Of a DNA stretch of 64,000 bases, positions 40,466-50,204 are shown one piece after another. The notes beneath the pieces are model-generated. The model was not told the origin of the DNA. It made no database searches and worked only from the letters and a program-made list of their open reading frames with translations. Every line of letters starts with the position of its first letter. Position 1 is the stretch's first letter. Origin of the DNA: Nitrospira defluvii (GTDB lineage: Bacteria > Nitrospirota > Nitrospiria > Nitrospirales > Nitrospiraceae); the NCBI RefSeq assembly GCF_905220995.1, contig NZ_CAJNBJ010000018.1:1-64000 (forward strand). The letters run 5' to 3'. The translations under genes were made by a program, and so were the position numbers.

Positions 40466-41926
40466 TTAGTCTCCTTCCATAATGAGAAAATTGGTGAATT
40501 GCCATGGATCGGACAGGTCGAGTTGGGGCTGATTGTATCCGCGGAAGACGTTGGAGTAGTGCTTCAGCGGGTTCCAGTCCGACGGGTCTGAAATGAATTT
40601 CCCCAGGTACGGCTTGCTGACGGCGAGTACAAACTCGTGCGGCAGGTTGTCGGGCAGGCACACCCCTCGGGATGGGTTCTCAAGCATCCACAGACAAGCC
40701 GCCACGACGGAGATGGCCACTTGCACGGTAGTGGCATTGTTGTGCGGTGCCAGGCGACGCGACTCCTCGATGTCGAGATGGGAGCCGCACCACCACGACT
40801 GGTACGGGTGCCCCATCACCAGGACACCAAGGATGTCTGCCCCGCCGATGATCTCGTCGGTCATGATACGAACACGAGGCTGCAGCCTGTAGTCTGAACC
40901 GCGTAGCTCATGGAGGGAGGCGATTGCGGAATCGCACGGGCAATAGGCGTAGTGGACCGTGGGCCGGTAGACCGCCTTGTCGCCCTCCCACACGGTCAGT
41001 TTTTCGGTAATGCTGAAGGCTTCGCCGTGGCGGACGACCATACCTACAATGTTATGGTCGGGCGGCACCCAGCTCGCCACGAAGGTGTTCATGCCCATCC
41101 GCGCGAGACAAATCTGGCTCTTGGGCCCGTCCGGGTGCTCGTAGGCGAAGGGTGGTAGCCGTTTTTCATGTGTTCCCCAACCCATTTCAGCCGTCGTCGT
41201 GCCTTCTTCGCGGAACCCCTCGACGCTCCAGGTGTTGACGAATTCGTTCACCTGTTTAGGCTGATTCGTGATCTGCGTATCGCGTTCGCTGCAGTGAATG
41301 ACCCGGACTCCGAGCTGGTGAGCCAGGTGATTGAACTCCTGCGCCTGCGCGTGGTGCGCAATCTTTTCCGCCTGTGCGTCGCTGAACTTCTTATCTGCCA
41401 GAGCCTGCCGTGCAATGTCCAACAGCGCATGCTTGGTGAAATGGCTGATGAGACCCGGGTTCGCTCCATGTTCAAGCACCGCCGTCGGCCCCGGCTCGCT
41501 CCACAGGGCGGTCATCTTCCGCAAATTCATGTGCCTCCAGTAGAGCGTCCGCTCGGTCGGGTGCCTGTCGTCGACTCCGCTGTAGGGGTCCCAGAGCTCC
41601 ACCGATGTGTTGACGTACAACACGCCCCGGTCATGGCACCACTGGACGATTTCACAGCAATCGATGTTCCAGGCCAGGTCGATGAGGAGGTCTCCCGCCG
41701 ACACGTGGCGGCCCAGGAGCGTGCCCAGATTCTCCGGCGTCACGCGATCCTTGACGAAGGTCACGCCCTGCTCGATCCAAGGCCGTAGCGCCGCATCGTT
41801 CGGCTCAAAATCTACGATGGTGATGCGTGTAGGATTGACACGAAGGTGCTTCAACAAAATCGGCAGCGTACATCGCGCCACAGCCCCAAACCCCACGAAC
41901 AAGATGCGATTCCGAAACTCCAGCAT
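40466..41926 (-). CDS. hss: Homospermidine synthase
   Basis: A 486-aa NAD-dependent enzyme joining two putrescine units into homospermidine. The Rossmann opening ILFVGFGAVARCTLPILLK binds NAD+. Family segments: LLIDLAWNIDCCEIVQWC, LYVNTSVELWDPY, EHGANPGLISHFTKHAL and LGVLVMGHPYQSWW. The length fits the bacterial family (about 475-490 aa). GGGAGGG lies seven bases before the ATG. Operon with the decarboxylase: homospermidine would be the cell's polyamine. Confidence 0.93.
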   Translation of the reverse strand: MLEFRNRILFVGFGAVARCTLPILLKHLRVNPTRITIVDFEPNDAALRPWIEQGVTFVKDRVTPENLGTLLGRHVSAGDLLIDLAWNIDCCEIVQWCHDRGVLYVNTSVELWDPYSGVDDRHPTERTLYWRHMNLRKMTALWSEPGPTAVLEHGANPGLISHFTKHALLDIARQALADKKFSDAQAEKIAHHAQAQEFNHLAHQLGVRVIHCSERDTQITNQPKQVNEFVNTWSVEGFREEGTTTAEMGWGTHEKRLPPFAYEHPDGPKSQICLARMGMNTFVASWVPPDHNIVGMVVRHGEAFSITEKLTVWEGDKAVYRPTVHYAYCPCDSAIASLHELRGSDYRLQPRVRIMTDEIIGGADILGVLVMGHPYQSWWCGSHLDIEESRRLAPHNNATTVQVAISVVAACLWMLENPSRGVCLPDNLPHEFVLAVSKPYLGKFISDPSDWNPLKHYSNVFRGYNQPQLDLSDPWQFTNFLIMEGD

Positions 41927-43335
41927 CTAGTACCCTCCCACTCTTCAAACCGGTGAACATCGAGCACGTCATCGGATGGTCGGTGATCGTCACGCCGATG
42001 ACCGTATCCGCATTTTTCAGAGAATTGCGCACTGTAGTGTCATGACGCAACGTTTCTCTTTCGAGAATGTTAAGAAATGGAAAACTTACTCGTGATCTTC
42101 CCCCCTTGGCGGAGTCCGGCACCCCCGGCAGGGTCGAGCCGGTACGATGGCCCTACGTCGCAGTGCGTCACAAACTCAAACAGAGTCTCGCAAAGCATCA
42201 TGACGCTCAAGTGCCCCTGAGCAATGGTCAGCCGTTACCCAAGCCTGTCGGAGTTTGCGCAACCCCGCTCCATTCAATGCGATCACACCCAGCCCAAGAC
42301 ACAAGAGTGCAGGGTGGAGCCCCGGTGGTACACACACCATCCTCTTCTGCTCAGAACTGGCTAAACTGCGTATCGATCCAGCGTGATCCTGCTTTGCATC
42401 GCCACAACACCCATGTCCGTCCGATGCGGCCCTCTCGGCTGACAGCCGGTACCAGGAAGAAGTTTGGTTGTTCCGACAGTCAACGTGAGGCGGCGCTGCT
42501 CCATTTGGCGTTCAATCGGCCCTGGCGACTCGACTTCCATGACGAACCCCTCGATGGCTCAAGCCCTGGACGGAGAAGTGGTCTCATTTGTAAGGGGAAA
42601 CAGGAGAAAAATCCCGAAATTTTCCGCAATCGCTCGATTCTTCTGTGCATAAGTCAAGGGCCATTTGGGGAAGGCCGAAAAATAAAATTGAATTCACAGG
42701 CGAATGTCGGAATTCACGAGGCAGTGTACAAATATGAATGCTAATACATACACACAACTTACAACCCACAATGTATAGTGGTCGAAAGCCAACCTGTCTC
42801 TATGCTCAACAAATAGGCAAATTGGTGCGTGGCATGGATTACAGGCGTTATTCGCGCTCAGTGGAAAGACTATCAACAGAGATATCCACAGATTTTGGGG
42901 AGAGGATTTTTTTCGCGCAATCACCATTTTCTTGATTGAAACCTCCACCCCATTCCCCTAGAATCGCGCCGCGCATTCCTCCCACCAATAATCCGAGTTC
43001 CTAGGCTTGACTCTGTCGGCAACCGGCTCCCCTTCTTCGATCATCTTCGGTGCCCTCTGATCGTTCATGGGTATCAGATGGGGGCAGGTTCCCTCGACCG
43101 CAGCCTACGTGGCGCAAACGAGCATTGCCCACGGTAACCGGACAGAGAGGGGACTTGTCGGTCGAGAATCTGGTGCCTTCGGGGGTATGGAGAGAAAGAT
43201 TCGTTACCTCAATGCGGCAGACAAGCTTACGGACCAAGGAAGCCACGCCCATCGTGCGGTAGATATTCGAACCGTTGCGATTATGTGCCAGCGTGAAGAA
43301 GAGGGGCATCCTGTCGTCCGCAGTCAGGTCGCCGG
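41927..43335. other. 1.4-kb stretch with no supported gene
   Basis: No frame here has both a ribosome site and a family pattern. The middle (about 42640-42960) is AT-rich, with several TATCCACA-like and TGTGCATAA-like words reminiscent of DnaA boxes, probably by chance. It holds the promoter of the polyamine operon at its left end. It may contain gene remains that I cannot identify. Confidence 0.45.
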
Positions 43336-44430
43336 CTAGGCTTCTTGTCGCGAGACCAAATGGACGGCTCCGGCCTTGATCGCGGCGGTGATCACCAGCC
43401 CGGGGGCAAGCTTGAACTCCTCCACCGTTGATCTCGTCACCATTGCGACGAGGGGAAAACCACAGTCCAGGGTCACCCGCGCCAACGCACCCAACATGGT
43501 CACTGACTGAACCGTACCCGTCAGGTGATTGCGCGCGCTGCTTACCGAGGCTCGCCCCTGTTCCAGCACCACATCTTCCGCCCTGATACAGGCAAACACG
43601 TCAGGGCCGATCGATTCCGCTTCGAGCGCAAGGAGTGCCGTCCCGTCCACGCTCACGCGCAACATGCCGCCGGTGGCCTCGACCACCCGCCCTTTCACCA
43701 CGGTTTCAACACCGACTACGCGCGCAACATCCGCGTTCTGTGGACGGCTGAACACGTCGATCGGCGCCCCGACCTGTAAGACCTCTCCTGCACGGATGAC
43801 CGCCATAACATCGCCCAATGTCAGGGCTTCCGCCCAGTCGTGCGTCACAATGATCGACGGCAGCGCCAGCTGTTTCAGGAGCACCCGGAGTTCGTCGCGC
43901 AAATGCAGTCGAGTCGGCGCATCCAAGGCCGACAGCGGCTCATCCAGCAACAAGAGGAGCGGCCGAGGCGCCACGGCTCGCGCCAGCGCCACACGCTGTT
44001 GCTGCCCTCCGGACAGTTCTCTGGGCTTCGCCTGCTCCAACCCGCGCAGTTGAAACAGCTCCATCACTTCATCGACCCGTTTCTTGCGTTCCGCGGAAGG
44101 AAGATGGCTCAGGCCATAGGCGATATTCCCCGTTACGGTGTAGGTCGGAAACAATGCGTAATCCTGCGACATGTACCCGACATGACGCTCTTGAGGCGGG
44201 ACTCGAATCCCTGACGCGGTCTCCAGCCACACCCGTGACACGAAACGGATGGTGCCTTCCTCCGGCCATTCAAGCCCGGCCACGGATCGCAGAATGGTTG
44301 TCTTCCCCGATCCCGACGGGCCGAACAGAATCAGGACCGTCGCACCTTCCACCGGGTAACGGATCCGCGCGCGAATCGGCGGCCGACCGGGAAACGTCTT
44401 GACGAGGTGGATGGTTATTTCTGCGGCCAT
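43336..44430 (-). CDS. modC: Molybdate ABC transporter ATPase ModC
   Basis: A 364-aa ATPase. Walker A is FGPSGSGKTTILRSV, Q-loop HVGYMSQDYALFP, signature LSGGQQQRVALARA, Walker B LLLLLDEPLSALD, and H-loop VTHDW. The last 130 residues form TOBE/Mop-type oxyanion-binding repeats (ARNHLTGTVQSV), typical of ModC regulation by bound molybdate. The start is unclear: ATG 44430 or GTG 44439; both overlap the modB stop. It powers ModB. Confidence 0.93.
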   Translation of the reverse strand: MAAEITIHLVKTFPGRPPIRARIRYPVEGATVLILFGPSGSGKTTILRSVAGLEWPEEGTIRFVSRVWLETASGIRVPPQERHVGYMSQDYALFPTYTVTGNIAYGLSHLPSAERKKRVDEVMELFQLRGLEQAKPRELSGGQQQRVALARAVAPRPLLLLLDEPLSALDAPTRLHLRDELRVLLKQLALPSIIVTHDWAEALTLGDVMAVIRAGEVLQVGAPIDVFSRPQNADVARVVGVETVVKGRVVEATGGMLRVSVDGTALLALEAESIGPDVFACIRAEDVVLEQGRASVSSARNHLTGTVQSVTMLGALARVTLDCGFPLVAMVTRSTVEEFKLAPGLVITAAIKAGAVHLVSRQEA

Positions 44431-45089
44431 GCTGCCCACACGTTTCGATTCACCGCATACACCACCAGCAACACGGCGTAGGACACCACGAGAAGAAACA
44501 ACGCCGTCTTGGCCGCGCCGGCATAATTCAGCGCCTGGACCTCATCATAAATATCGATAGAGACCGTGCGGGTGGAGCCTTCGAGATTGCCGCCGATCAT
44601 CAATACCACGCCGAATTCTCCCATCGTATGGGCAAAACTCAACACCGCGCCGGTCACCAAACCGGCTGTGGATAGCGGGACGATCAGTCTAAAAAACGTC
44701 TGCAGTTTCGACACCCCCAACGTCCAGGAGGCTTCAATCAACCGCCGGTCGACCTGATCGAACGCCGCCACAAACGGCTGCACCGCGAACGGGAGACTAT
44801 AGAGGATCGACGCGAGGAGTAATCCTTCAAACGTGAAGGGCAGCGGATGGCCGACCAAATCAGTATACAGACGCCCGAACGGGCTGTGGGGACCGATGGC
44901 GATGAGAATATAAAAACCCAGGACGGTCGGAGGGAGTACCAGCGGCAACGCGACCACGGATTCGACTAAAAATTTCCACCGCCAGCGAGAGAAACTCAGC
45001 CAATAGGCGATGGGGAGGCCGACGAACAGCAGCGCCAACGCCGTGAGCCCGGCTAACTTACACGTCACCCAAATTGCGATCCAGTTCAC
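44415..45089 (-). CDS. modB: Molybdate ABC transporter permease ModB
   Basis: A 224-aa permease of usual length with about five membrane helices. The EAA loop (EASWTLGVSKLQTFFRLIVPLS) contacts ModC. LPLVLPPTVLGFYIL is a family signature. It starts with GTG; GAGG lies eight bases upstream. Overlaps modC by 16 bp. Confidence 0.93.
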   Translation of the reverse strand: MNWIAIWVTCKLAGLTALALLFVGLPIAYWLSFSRWRWKFLVESVVALPLVLPPTVLGFYILIAIGPHSPFGRLYTDLVGHPLPFTFEGLLLASILYSLPFAVQPFVAAFDQVDRRLIEASWTLGVSKLQTFFRLIVPLSTAGLVTGAVLSFAHTMGEFGVVLMIGGNLEGSTRTVSIDIYDEVQALNYAGAAKTALFLLVVSYAVLLVVYAVNRNVWAAWPQK

Positions 45090-45172
45090 GCGCGCGCCTC
45101 AGCCACGACCTGACGTTCCCGACCGGCGCCATCCTAGGAACACCGGTCCGGAAGATCAACTGCCTCCACATG

Positions 45173-45376
45173 TTATTTTCCGATCATGACCTCGGTGGCC
45201 TTCACCGCCACGGTGACCTGATCGTTGACCGTGAGTCCCATGTTCTTGACAGACCCTTCGGTAATAGCGGCAACGAACTCCAGCGTGCCCACTTTCACCA
45301 CCACCTCAGCCATCGCCTGCCCTTCATTGATACGGACCACGGTGCCTTGAAATTGATTCCGTGCGCTCAGCTTCAT
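45173..45376 (-). CDS. Mop-type molybdate-binding protein, 67 aa
   Basis: A single TOBE/Mop domain starting MKLSARNQFQGTVVRINEG. Such small proteins oligomerise and bind molybdate or tungstate in the cytoplasm as a store or sensor. AAAGGAGCAGG precedes ATG 45376; a longer frame has no ribosome site. It lies between modB and a lipoprotein gene in the same operon. Confidence 0.88.
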   Translation of the reverse strand: MKLSARNQFQGTVVRINEGQAMAEVVVKVGTLEFVAAITEGSVKNMGLTVNDQVTVAVKATEVMIGK

Positions 45377-45389
45377 TTCCTGCTCCTTT

Positions 45390-45767
45390 CTATTTGCGCT
45401 GAAGTGATTCAGCTGGTTTGTCGCCCAGCTCACTCCCCTTACACTCAAACCGGATACCCCACCGTCTCCCGCGTTCTTCGTCTTCGGTCCCTTCGATCGT
45501 GCCCATGCCCGCGCTGGTGTAGCCACGGACTTCCCCCTCTCTCACCAGGCGCGACCCGCCCGCGCATTTGGCCTGCATCAGATCCAACGCTTGCTTGCGA
45601 TAGGGCGAACCCATCGGCCCACCCCGATCCTGCTTATAGCTGTAAGTAACCACGCCGCCCTGCGCGGACTCCTGTTCCATCAGCACCGCCTGTGAACAGC
45701 CGGCAGTCAGGAATAGAGCGCCGCACCACACCAACCGCCAGTGCTTACTTCGGTAATGTGAATCCAT
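45390..45767 (-). CDS. Small lipoprotein, unknown function
   Basis: A 125-aa protein with a signal ending LFLTAGCSQA, the lipobox. The mature part holds two further Cys (LMQAKCAGG, RFECKG) and a Gly/Arg/Glu-rich middle, in a pattern common to small outer-membrane lipoproteins. Its start overlaps modA by 23 bp, so it is co-translated with the molybdate system. Confidence 0.75.
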   Translation of the reverse strand: MDSHYRSKHWRLVWCGALFLTAGCSQAVLMEQESAQGGVVTYSYKQDRGGPMGSPYRKQALDLMQAKCAGGSRLVREGEVRGYTSAGMGTIEGTEDEERGRRWGIRFECKGSELGDKPAESLQRK

Positions 45768-46503
45768 ACCGGATCATGATCTCCTGGCCCTGAGACCCTT
45801 GCAGAAAACTTAAAAAGTTACGAGCGAGTTCCTGATGCTTTGACTGCTTCAAGATGGCCGCCCCTTGTTCCAACGGCGGATGCGCTTCCGCCGGGATTTC
45901 CCAATAGCTGCCGGCACTCTTCATGGCCGGCGCCAGCGCCAGCGAGAGGGCAATGATCCCCACATCGCAGGCGCCCGACTCGATGAACTGTGCCGCCTGG
46001 GAAATGTTTTCACCCAAGACCAAGCGGTCTTTGACATCGGCATAGACCTGAGCATGCTCCATCGCCGCCACCGCTGCACGCCCATAGGGCGCGTGCTTGG
46101 GATTGGCAATGGCGATCTTCTTGATCGTCGGTTCCCGCAAGACCGTCAAGCCCTTGGCCAGATCCAACGAAGAGGTCTTCGGCGCCCACAGCACCACCCG
46201 TCCCACCGCATACCGATACAACGAGCCCGGGACGGTCAGGCCCGCCTCCTCCAGTTTTTTCGGATACCCGATATCCGCTGAGAAATACAGATCGAAAGGC
46301 GCACCCTGCTGGAGTTGCGCGTAAAAGTTGCCGGATGAACCCAGCGATAACTTCACGCGATGACCGGTCTGCTTCTCAAATTCCCCAATCACCTCTTTGA
46401 TGGCAAAGTTGAGATCGGAGGCGGCCGCTACGGCGATCTCCTCGGCACTGACAGGGCTTACCGCACACAAGATGAACAGAATGATGGCGAAGAACCTTCT
46501 CAT
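45745..46503 (-). CDS. modA: Molybdate-binding protein ModA
   Basis: A 252-aa periplasmic protein with a signal peptide ending VSA. SDLNFAIKEVIGEFEKQTG and LSLGSSGNFYAQLQQGAPFDLYFSAD are hallmark ModA stretches; the Ser residues bind the oxyanion. Later come IANPKHAPYGRAA and SGACDVGIIALSLAL. GGAG lies upstream of the ATG. It serves ModBC downstream. Confidence 0.93.
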   Translation of the reverse strand: MRRFFAIILFILCAVSPVSAEEIAVAAASDLNFAIKEVIGEFEKQTGHRVKLSLGSSGNFYAQLQQGAPFDLYFSADIGYPKKLEEAGLTVPGSLYRYAVGRVVLWAPKTSSLDLAKGLTVLREPTIKKIAIANPKHAPYGRAAVAAMEHAQVYADVKDRLVLGENISQAAQFIESGACDVGIIALSLALAPAMKSAGSYWEIPAEAHPPLEQGAAILKQSKHQELARNFLSFLQGSQGQEIMIRYGFTLPK

Positions 46504-46676
46504 AATCGGTACTCCTTAGAAAGTCGCCCAAAAATGGCTTGATGCGTCTGCACACTATGTACATGCCGTCTCACGTCAACCTTCACCGCAGGATGCGAAA
46601 AATGGCCGTCCAGCAAGGCCGCAGCGAACGAGGAGGCGAATCGTACTCTGGGGTACGGTGAGCCTTGGAGGTTCAC

Positions 46677-46698
46677 GACGCGCGGAATAACGCGCGTC
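46677..46698. terminator. Hairpin between porin end and modA start
   Basis: Perfect 8-bp arms GACGCGCG/CGCGCGTC around GAATAA, framed by GTTCAC/GTGAAC (46671-46676 and 46705-46710). It probably ends the porin transcript. No T-run. Confidence 0.45.
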
Positions 46699-46776
46699 AC
46701 GCTTGTGAACGCCGCCGAGCCGGTGAGGCGGCCGTGTCTCGCGAGAACGCCACTGGCGGACGTTTTCCGCATCCTG

Positions 46777-48507
46777 CTAGAAGAAGATTTGATATTGAAC
46801 ACGTATGGCATTTTCAATCAAGGTTCCCCCCACCGCATCCAGTGGTACCGTTCCCGACCCTGGCGGCAGCGGTGCGCTTCGGCCGATGGTATATCCGCCG
46901 GTACCAAACTGGGTATTGCTATAGGTCACCATGATTTGGTGGTCATAGGTTCCGTTCAGAAACCAGTTCAATGACACATCGGCCTGCCGGATCAGGTCGT
47001 TCGCGGAGTTGGTATCGGGATCCCAATAGGCATACCGGGCCGCCAGTTCCACCGTGCGCGGAATCAGGTAATAGCCGCTTTGCACATACCAACCCATGGC
47101 ATTGCCGAAATTATTCGGCGCCGTTGCCGTGCAGGTGGTGTTCATGCAAGGCAGTCCCTTGTCGTGGCGGATGACGTTCTTGAAATAAAACTCGCCCTGC
47201 AGCGAGAAGCCGCGGTATTTGAACACCCCATCGGCCGCCCAGGTGGAATAGTCCACAATACCGAGACCAAGCTGTCGGCCGTTGCCGAAGGCCGCCAACT
47301 GGCGCCTGATGTTGAGGTTGGCGAGATCGAGGCCGACGAAGGCGTTGTCGGAACTGGTATTCACCCCGGGATTATAGGAGTATCCGCCGCCGACGGCGAG
47401 TTGAGGTGTTTCAGAATAGGCGAGGTCGCCCTCTCCGTATCCGGGACGGCCGAGAATATTCCAGTTCAGTCTGGCCACATACATCAGTCGATCTACATCG
47501 ATACGCGTATTGGCATTCAGATTGCGCTGATTGGCAGGACAGCCGGCCGGAGATGGGAATGGATTGCCGCTCGTCTGGCCGCCGGGACAACCAACCGTGG
47601 CTTCTTCAGACGTGAACGAGCCCAGGCGGTTGAAGCTCGGACCGGCGCCGTTAAACACGCCCAAGTAATAGTTCACAGGGAACAACTCTTCGTCGTTCAT
47701 GATCGTGATGCCGATATCACGACGATCGAGACCGCTCGCGGTAAAGGCATCCTGCACAAGGGCCCGTTCGGCGAATTGCATCGATGCCGTCGAATTAATT
47801 TGCGACCGGTTGAAGTACACCTTGTACTGCCCGAACTGCACGTTGGCCCAGGGCAGTTTCGTGTAGGTGAAATTGACGTCAAAAAGGGAGAGCGAACCTG
47901 GCGATTGAGCATTCTCTGCCGTCTCCGCCCGCATCTGGATGTAATATTTGAAGTCCGGGTCGAACAGATGGCCCATGAAGTAGAACCGCAGTCGACGAAC
48001 ATTGAACGAGGAGGAACTGTTCTCCGACCGATTGGCTCGATAGTCACCGAACACGCCCAGGAGCTCGGGAAAGTTCTTGGCTTCACCGGGATTTCTCCAG
48101 GCATCGTTGCGGAATCGTTGCGTATAACGGAGCTGGGATCGGAATCGGATCTTGAGAAAAAAGGCATTGTCGTTCATCGAGAGATTAAATCCGCGGTCAT
48201 ACCACCCGCGGAAAGACGGCGAGAGCAATTGGGTCCGCTCTTCGGAATCTTTGACCACCTGATCGTACTCCTCCTGCGTAATCATGCCGCTTTTGACCGA
48301 CCGTTCGAGCAGGAGCTTGAGCGAGGGGTCCATGCTTTCGACAAAGACATACTTGCCGTCTTTTTCGACCAGCTTTCCGGTATCGGCCGCCTCACTCGCC
48401 CCCGCAGAGGCCAGCCAAGCCGCCAGTACTATCAACACGCCTACAAGCAGGCGATGAGCACACCGTTGATGACGAAAAATATACAGGCCTTCCCTAAGTC
48501 GCTTCAT
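46777..48507 (-). CDS. Outer-membrane porin, OprP/OprO-like, cassette 1
   Basis: About 576 aa with a signal peptide (ending ASEAADTG). A short N-terminal helix part has SGMITQEEYDQV, and the rest is beta-barrel, with many alternating strands and aromatic girdles, ending YQIFF with the C-terminal Phe of outer-membrane proteins. It resembles phosphate-selective porins and could pass oxyanions. Start set at ATG 48507 with GGAG nine bases upstream. It is a paralogue of the plus-strand porin in cassette 2. Confidence 0.83.
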   Translation of the reverse strand: MKRLREGLYIFRHQRCAHRLLVGVLIVLAAWLASAGASEAADTGKLVEKDGKYVFVESMDPSLKLLLERSVKSGMITQEEYDQVVKDSEERTQLLSPSFRGWYDRGFNLSMNDNAFFLKIRFRSQLRYTQRFRNDAWRNPGEAKNFPELLGVFGDYRANRSENSSSSFNVRRLRFYFMGHLFDPDFKYYIQMRAETAENAQSPGSLSLFDVNFTYTKLPWANVQFGQYKVYFNRSQINSTASMQFAERALVQDAFTASGLDRRDIGITIMNDEELFPVNYYLGVFNGAGPSFNRLGSFTSEEATVGCPGGQTSGNPFPSPAGCPANQRNLNANTRIDVDRLMYVARLNWNILGRPGYGEGDLAYSETPQLAVGGGYSYNPGVNTSSDNAFVGLDLANLNIRRQLAAFGNGRQLGLGIVDYSTWAADGVFKYRGFSLQGEFYFKNVIRHDKGLPCMNTTCTATAPNNFGNAMGWYVQSGYYLIPRTVELAARYAYWDPDTNSANDLIRQADVSLNWFLNGTYDHQIMVTYSNTQFGTGGYTIGRSAPLPPGSGTVPLDAVGGTLIENAIRVQYQIFF

Positions 48508-48568
48508 ACCAGTCTCCATCTGTCCCCAGGTTCGTGGCACGATCGGAGGGGCACCGGTCCTTCGACCG

Positions 48569-49240
48569 TCAGCGAGGCGCCGCAGCACCAGCTTCTCCCG
48601 ATTTCAAGAATTGCCGGAATTCAACTGCCGGCACACGCTTCTCATCGGTCGCGTAAAACCGCCCCGGTTCGAAGTACAGAATGTATTGCTTCGGCGTCGG
48701 AGGAGGGAGTGGATAGTTGGAGTCGTAATCATCTGACTTCCGGACCGGAATCTGCGTGTGGAAATATTCGATCGTCAGATACAAGTAAGGATCGCGCACG
48801 GCCATCCACCCGGCAATCGTGTCCCGGCCGTACACCGGATTGAACCCAGGGTTGCGGACTTCGAAGTGCACTCGGTCGTTGGGGCCGACTTGCTGAAATC
48901 CCTGCGCGACATATGGCGCGAGCGCGTGCAGGTCGTCTTCGCGAAACAGCGGCTTCGGTGGTTGTTCTTCGGCAAACCAGCGCAACGGCAAGCGTTGTTG
49001 TTCACGGATCGAAAACCCTCGTAACAGACTGGTGAGTTCAGCACTCGTCAATTGCACGGGATGCGAATACGTTTGGGGCTGCACGTCGCGCTGAACCGCC
49101 ACCACGACACGCTGATCCTCATGAATTGTTCTAGTGGTATAGGGCAATCTGGCACAGCCGGCGAGAGCCAGGGCCCATACGAGCACGAGGGCGAGGCCCC
49201 ATACCCCACGCCTGTCGCTTCTCATGAATGTATTCCGCAT
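48569..49240 (-). CDS. Lipoprotein of cassette 1
   Basis: About 223 aa with a lipobox ALALAGCARL. A conserved middle (LTSAELTSLLRGFSIREQQRL, then LAPYVAQGFQQVGPNDRVHFEV) is shared with the lipoprotein in cassette 2, which defines a family I cannot name. Ribosome site GGGAGG before ATG 49240. It is 62 bp upstream of the porin gene and presumably works with it at the outer membrane. Confidence 0.78.
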   Translation of the reverse strand: MRNTFMRSDRRGVWGLALVLVWALALAGCARLPYTTRTIHEDQRVVVAVQRDVQPQTYSHPVQLTSAELTSLLRGFSIREQQRLPLRWFAEEQPPKPLFREDDLHALAPYVAQGFQQVGPNDRVHFEVRNPGFNPVYGRDTIAGWMAVRDPYLYLTIEYFHTQIPVRKSDDYDSNYPLPPPTPKQYILYFEPGRFYATDEKRVPAVEFRQFLKSGEAGAAAPR

Positions 49241-49320
49241 CACGCCTCCCTCACACCAGGCAGATAGTGTCATGAATACAACAACTAAATATATGTATAC
49301 TTACACTGAAGGCAAAATTT

Positions 49321-50175
49321 TTACCGCCCACTCGCAGGCGGCACCGCATACCCCGCTTGCCGCACCAACTTCTGCGCTTCCGCACTCTGGATATAGTCCA
49401 GGAACTCCTCGCAGAGTCGTCGATTGGGGCAGTACCGTTCCATCGCCATGGAGTGCACCGTCGGCTTGTAGCCCTTGTTGATGACGCCCACAACCCGTAA
49501 CCGCTGTTGCTGATCAACGGCCTGATCCCCCCAAATGATGCCCACGTCTGCTTGCCCGCTCAGCACATGGTCGATGACTCCGCGCCCATCGGTCGCCACA
49601 TCCAATCGTCCCTTCAACACCTCTTCCATGCCTGAGGCACGTAACATATCGGCTGTCTGTGCCCCCAACCTCGTTCGCGTCCGCTCCGCAATGGCGAGAC
49701 GTGCGCGTCCCTGAGCGAGCGCCTCGAACGACCCTGGAGCCTCCACTAGAGACTCGGGCACCACCAGCACCAACTGATCCACGGCATATGAGCGTGTGGT
49801 GCCGGGTAACACATAGTATTTCACCTGCAACCTCGTGATCACCTCATCACCACCGGGCGCCACGAGATTGATCGGACCAGTGCCGATGAAGTACTGGCCA
49901 ACCATGCTGTTTTCCATCCCTGCGATGGTTTGGCGTAACTGGAGTCCCGAGTCGAAATACAGCTTCACCCGCACATTAGGATGCGTGTGTTCAAAACCGC
50001 TGCCTAATCGCTCCAGTAATCCTTTGAGGCTCGGTGAAGCTGCGATGACAAATGACTCGGCCGCGCCAGCTTGTCCGATTCCAAACCAAGAGGGCACCGC
50101 CAGGAACAGCGCCACAGACAGGAAGGCCCGAACGACGTGCGTGATGTACCCCTGCCCTTTGCTGTCTTTCTCCAT
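49321..50175 (-). CDS. ModA-like oxyanion-binding protein of cassette 1
   Basis: A 284-aa protein with a signal peptide ending GAAES. The pattern FVIAASPSLKGLLERLGSGFEHTHPNVRVKLYF is ModA-like, with ILSGQ-ADVGIIWGD later. The TGPINLVAP insert makes it longer than ModA. No permease genes are adjacent. It may feed ModBC or act as a sensor for the adjacent regulator. ATG 50175 is preferred. Confidence 0.82.
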   Translation of the reverse strand: MEKDSKGQGYITHVVRAFLSVALFLAVPSWFGIGQAGAAESFVIAASPSLKGLLERLGSGFEHTHPNVRVKLYFDSGLQLRQTIAGMENSMVGQYFIGTGPINLVAPGGDEVITRLQVKYYVLPGTTRSYAVDQLVLVVPESLVEAPGSFEALAQGRARLAIAERTRTRLGAQTADMLRASGMEEVLKGRLDVATDGRGVIDHVLSGQADVGIIWGDQAVDQQQRLRVVGVINKGYKPTVHSMAMERYCPNRRLCEEFLDYIQSAEAQKLVRQAGYAVPPASGR

Positions 50176-50204
50176 TTCATCCCCCAACCGGATGTAGCCC
50201 TACG

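Noticed and set aside
42067-42744. 225-aa open frame in the low-GC gap
   Set aside because: No ribosome site, no family pattern and odd composition; treated as chance.
42880-42900. DnaA-box-like words hinting at an origin
   Set aside because: Only scattered imperfect matches, no dnaA gene and no ordered cluster.
43067-43339. 90-aa frame before modC
   Set aside because: It overlaps the modC end on the other strand and has no recognisable domain.
47080-48843. 587-aa antisense frame over the porin gene
   Set aside because: The minus-strand frame has signal peptide, barrel pattern and ribosome site; the other is a shadow.
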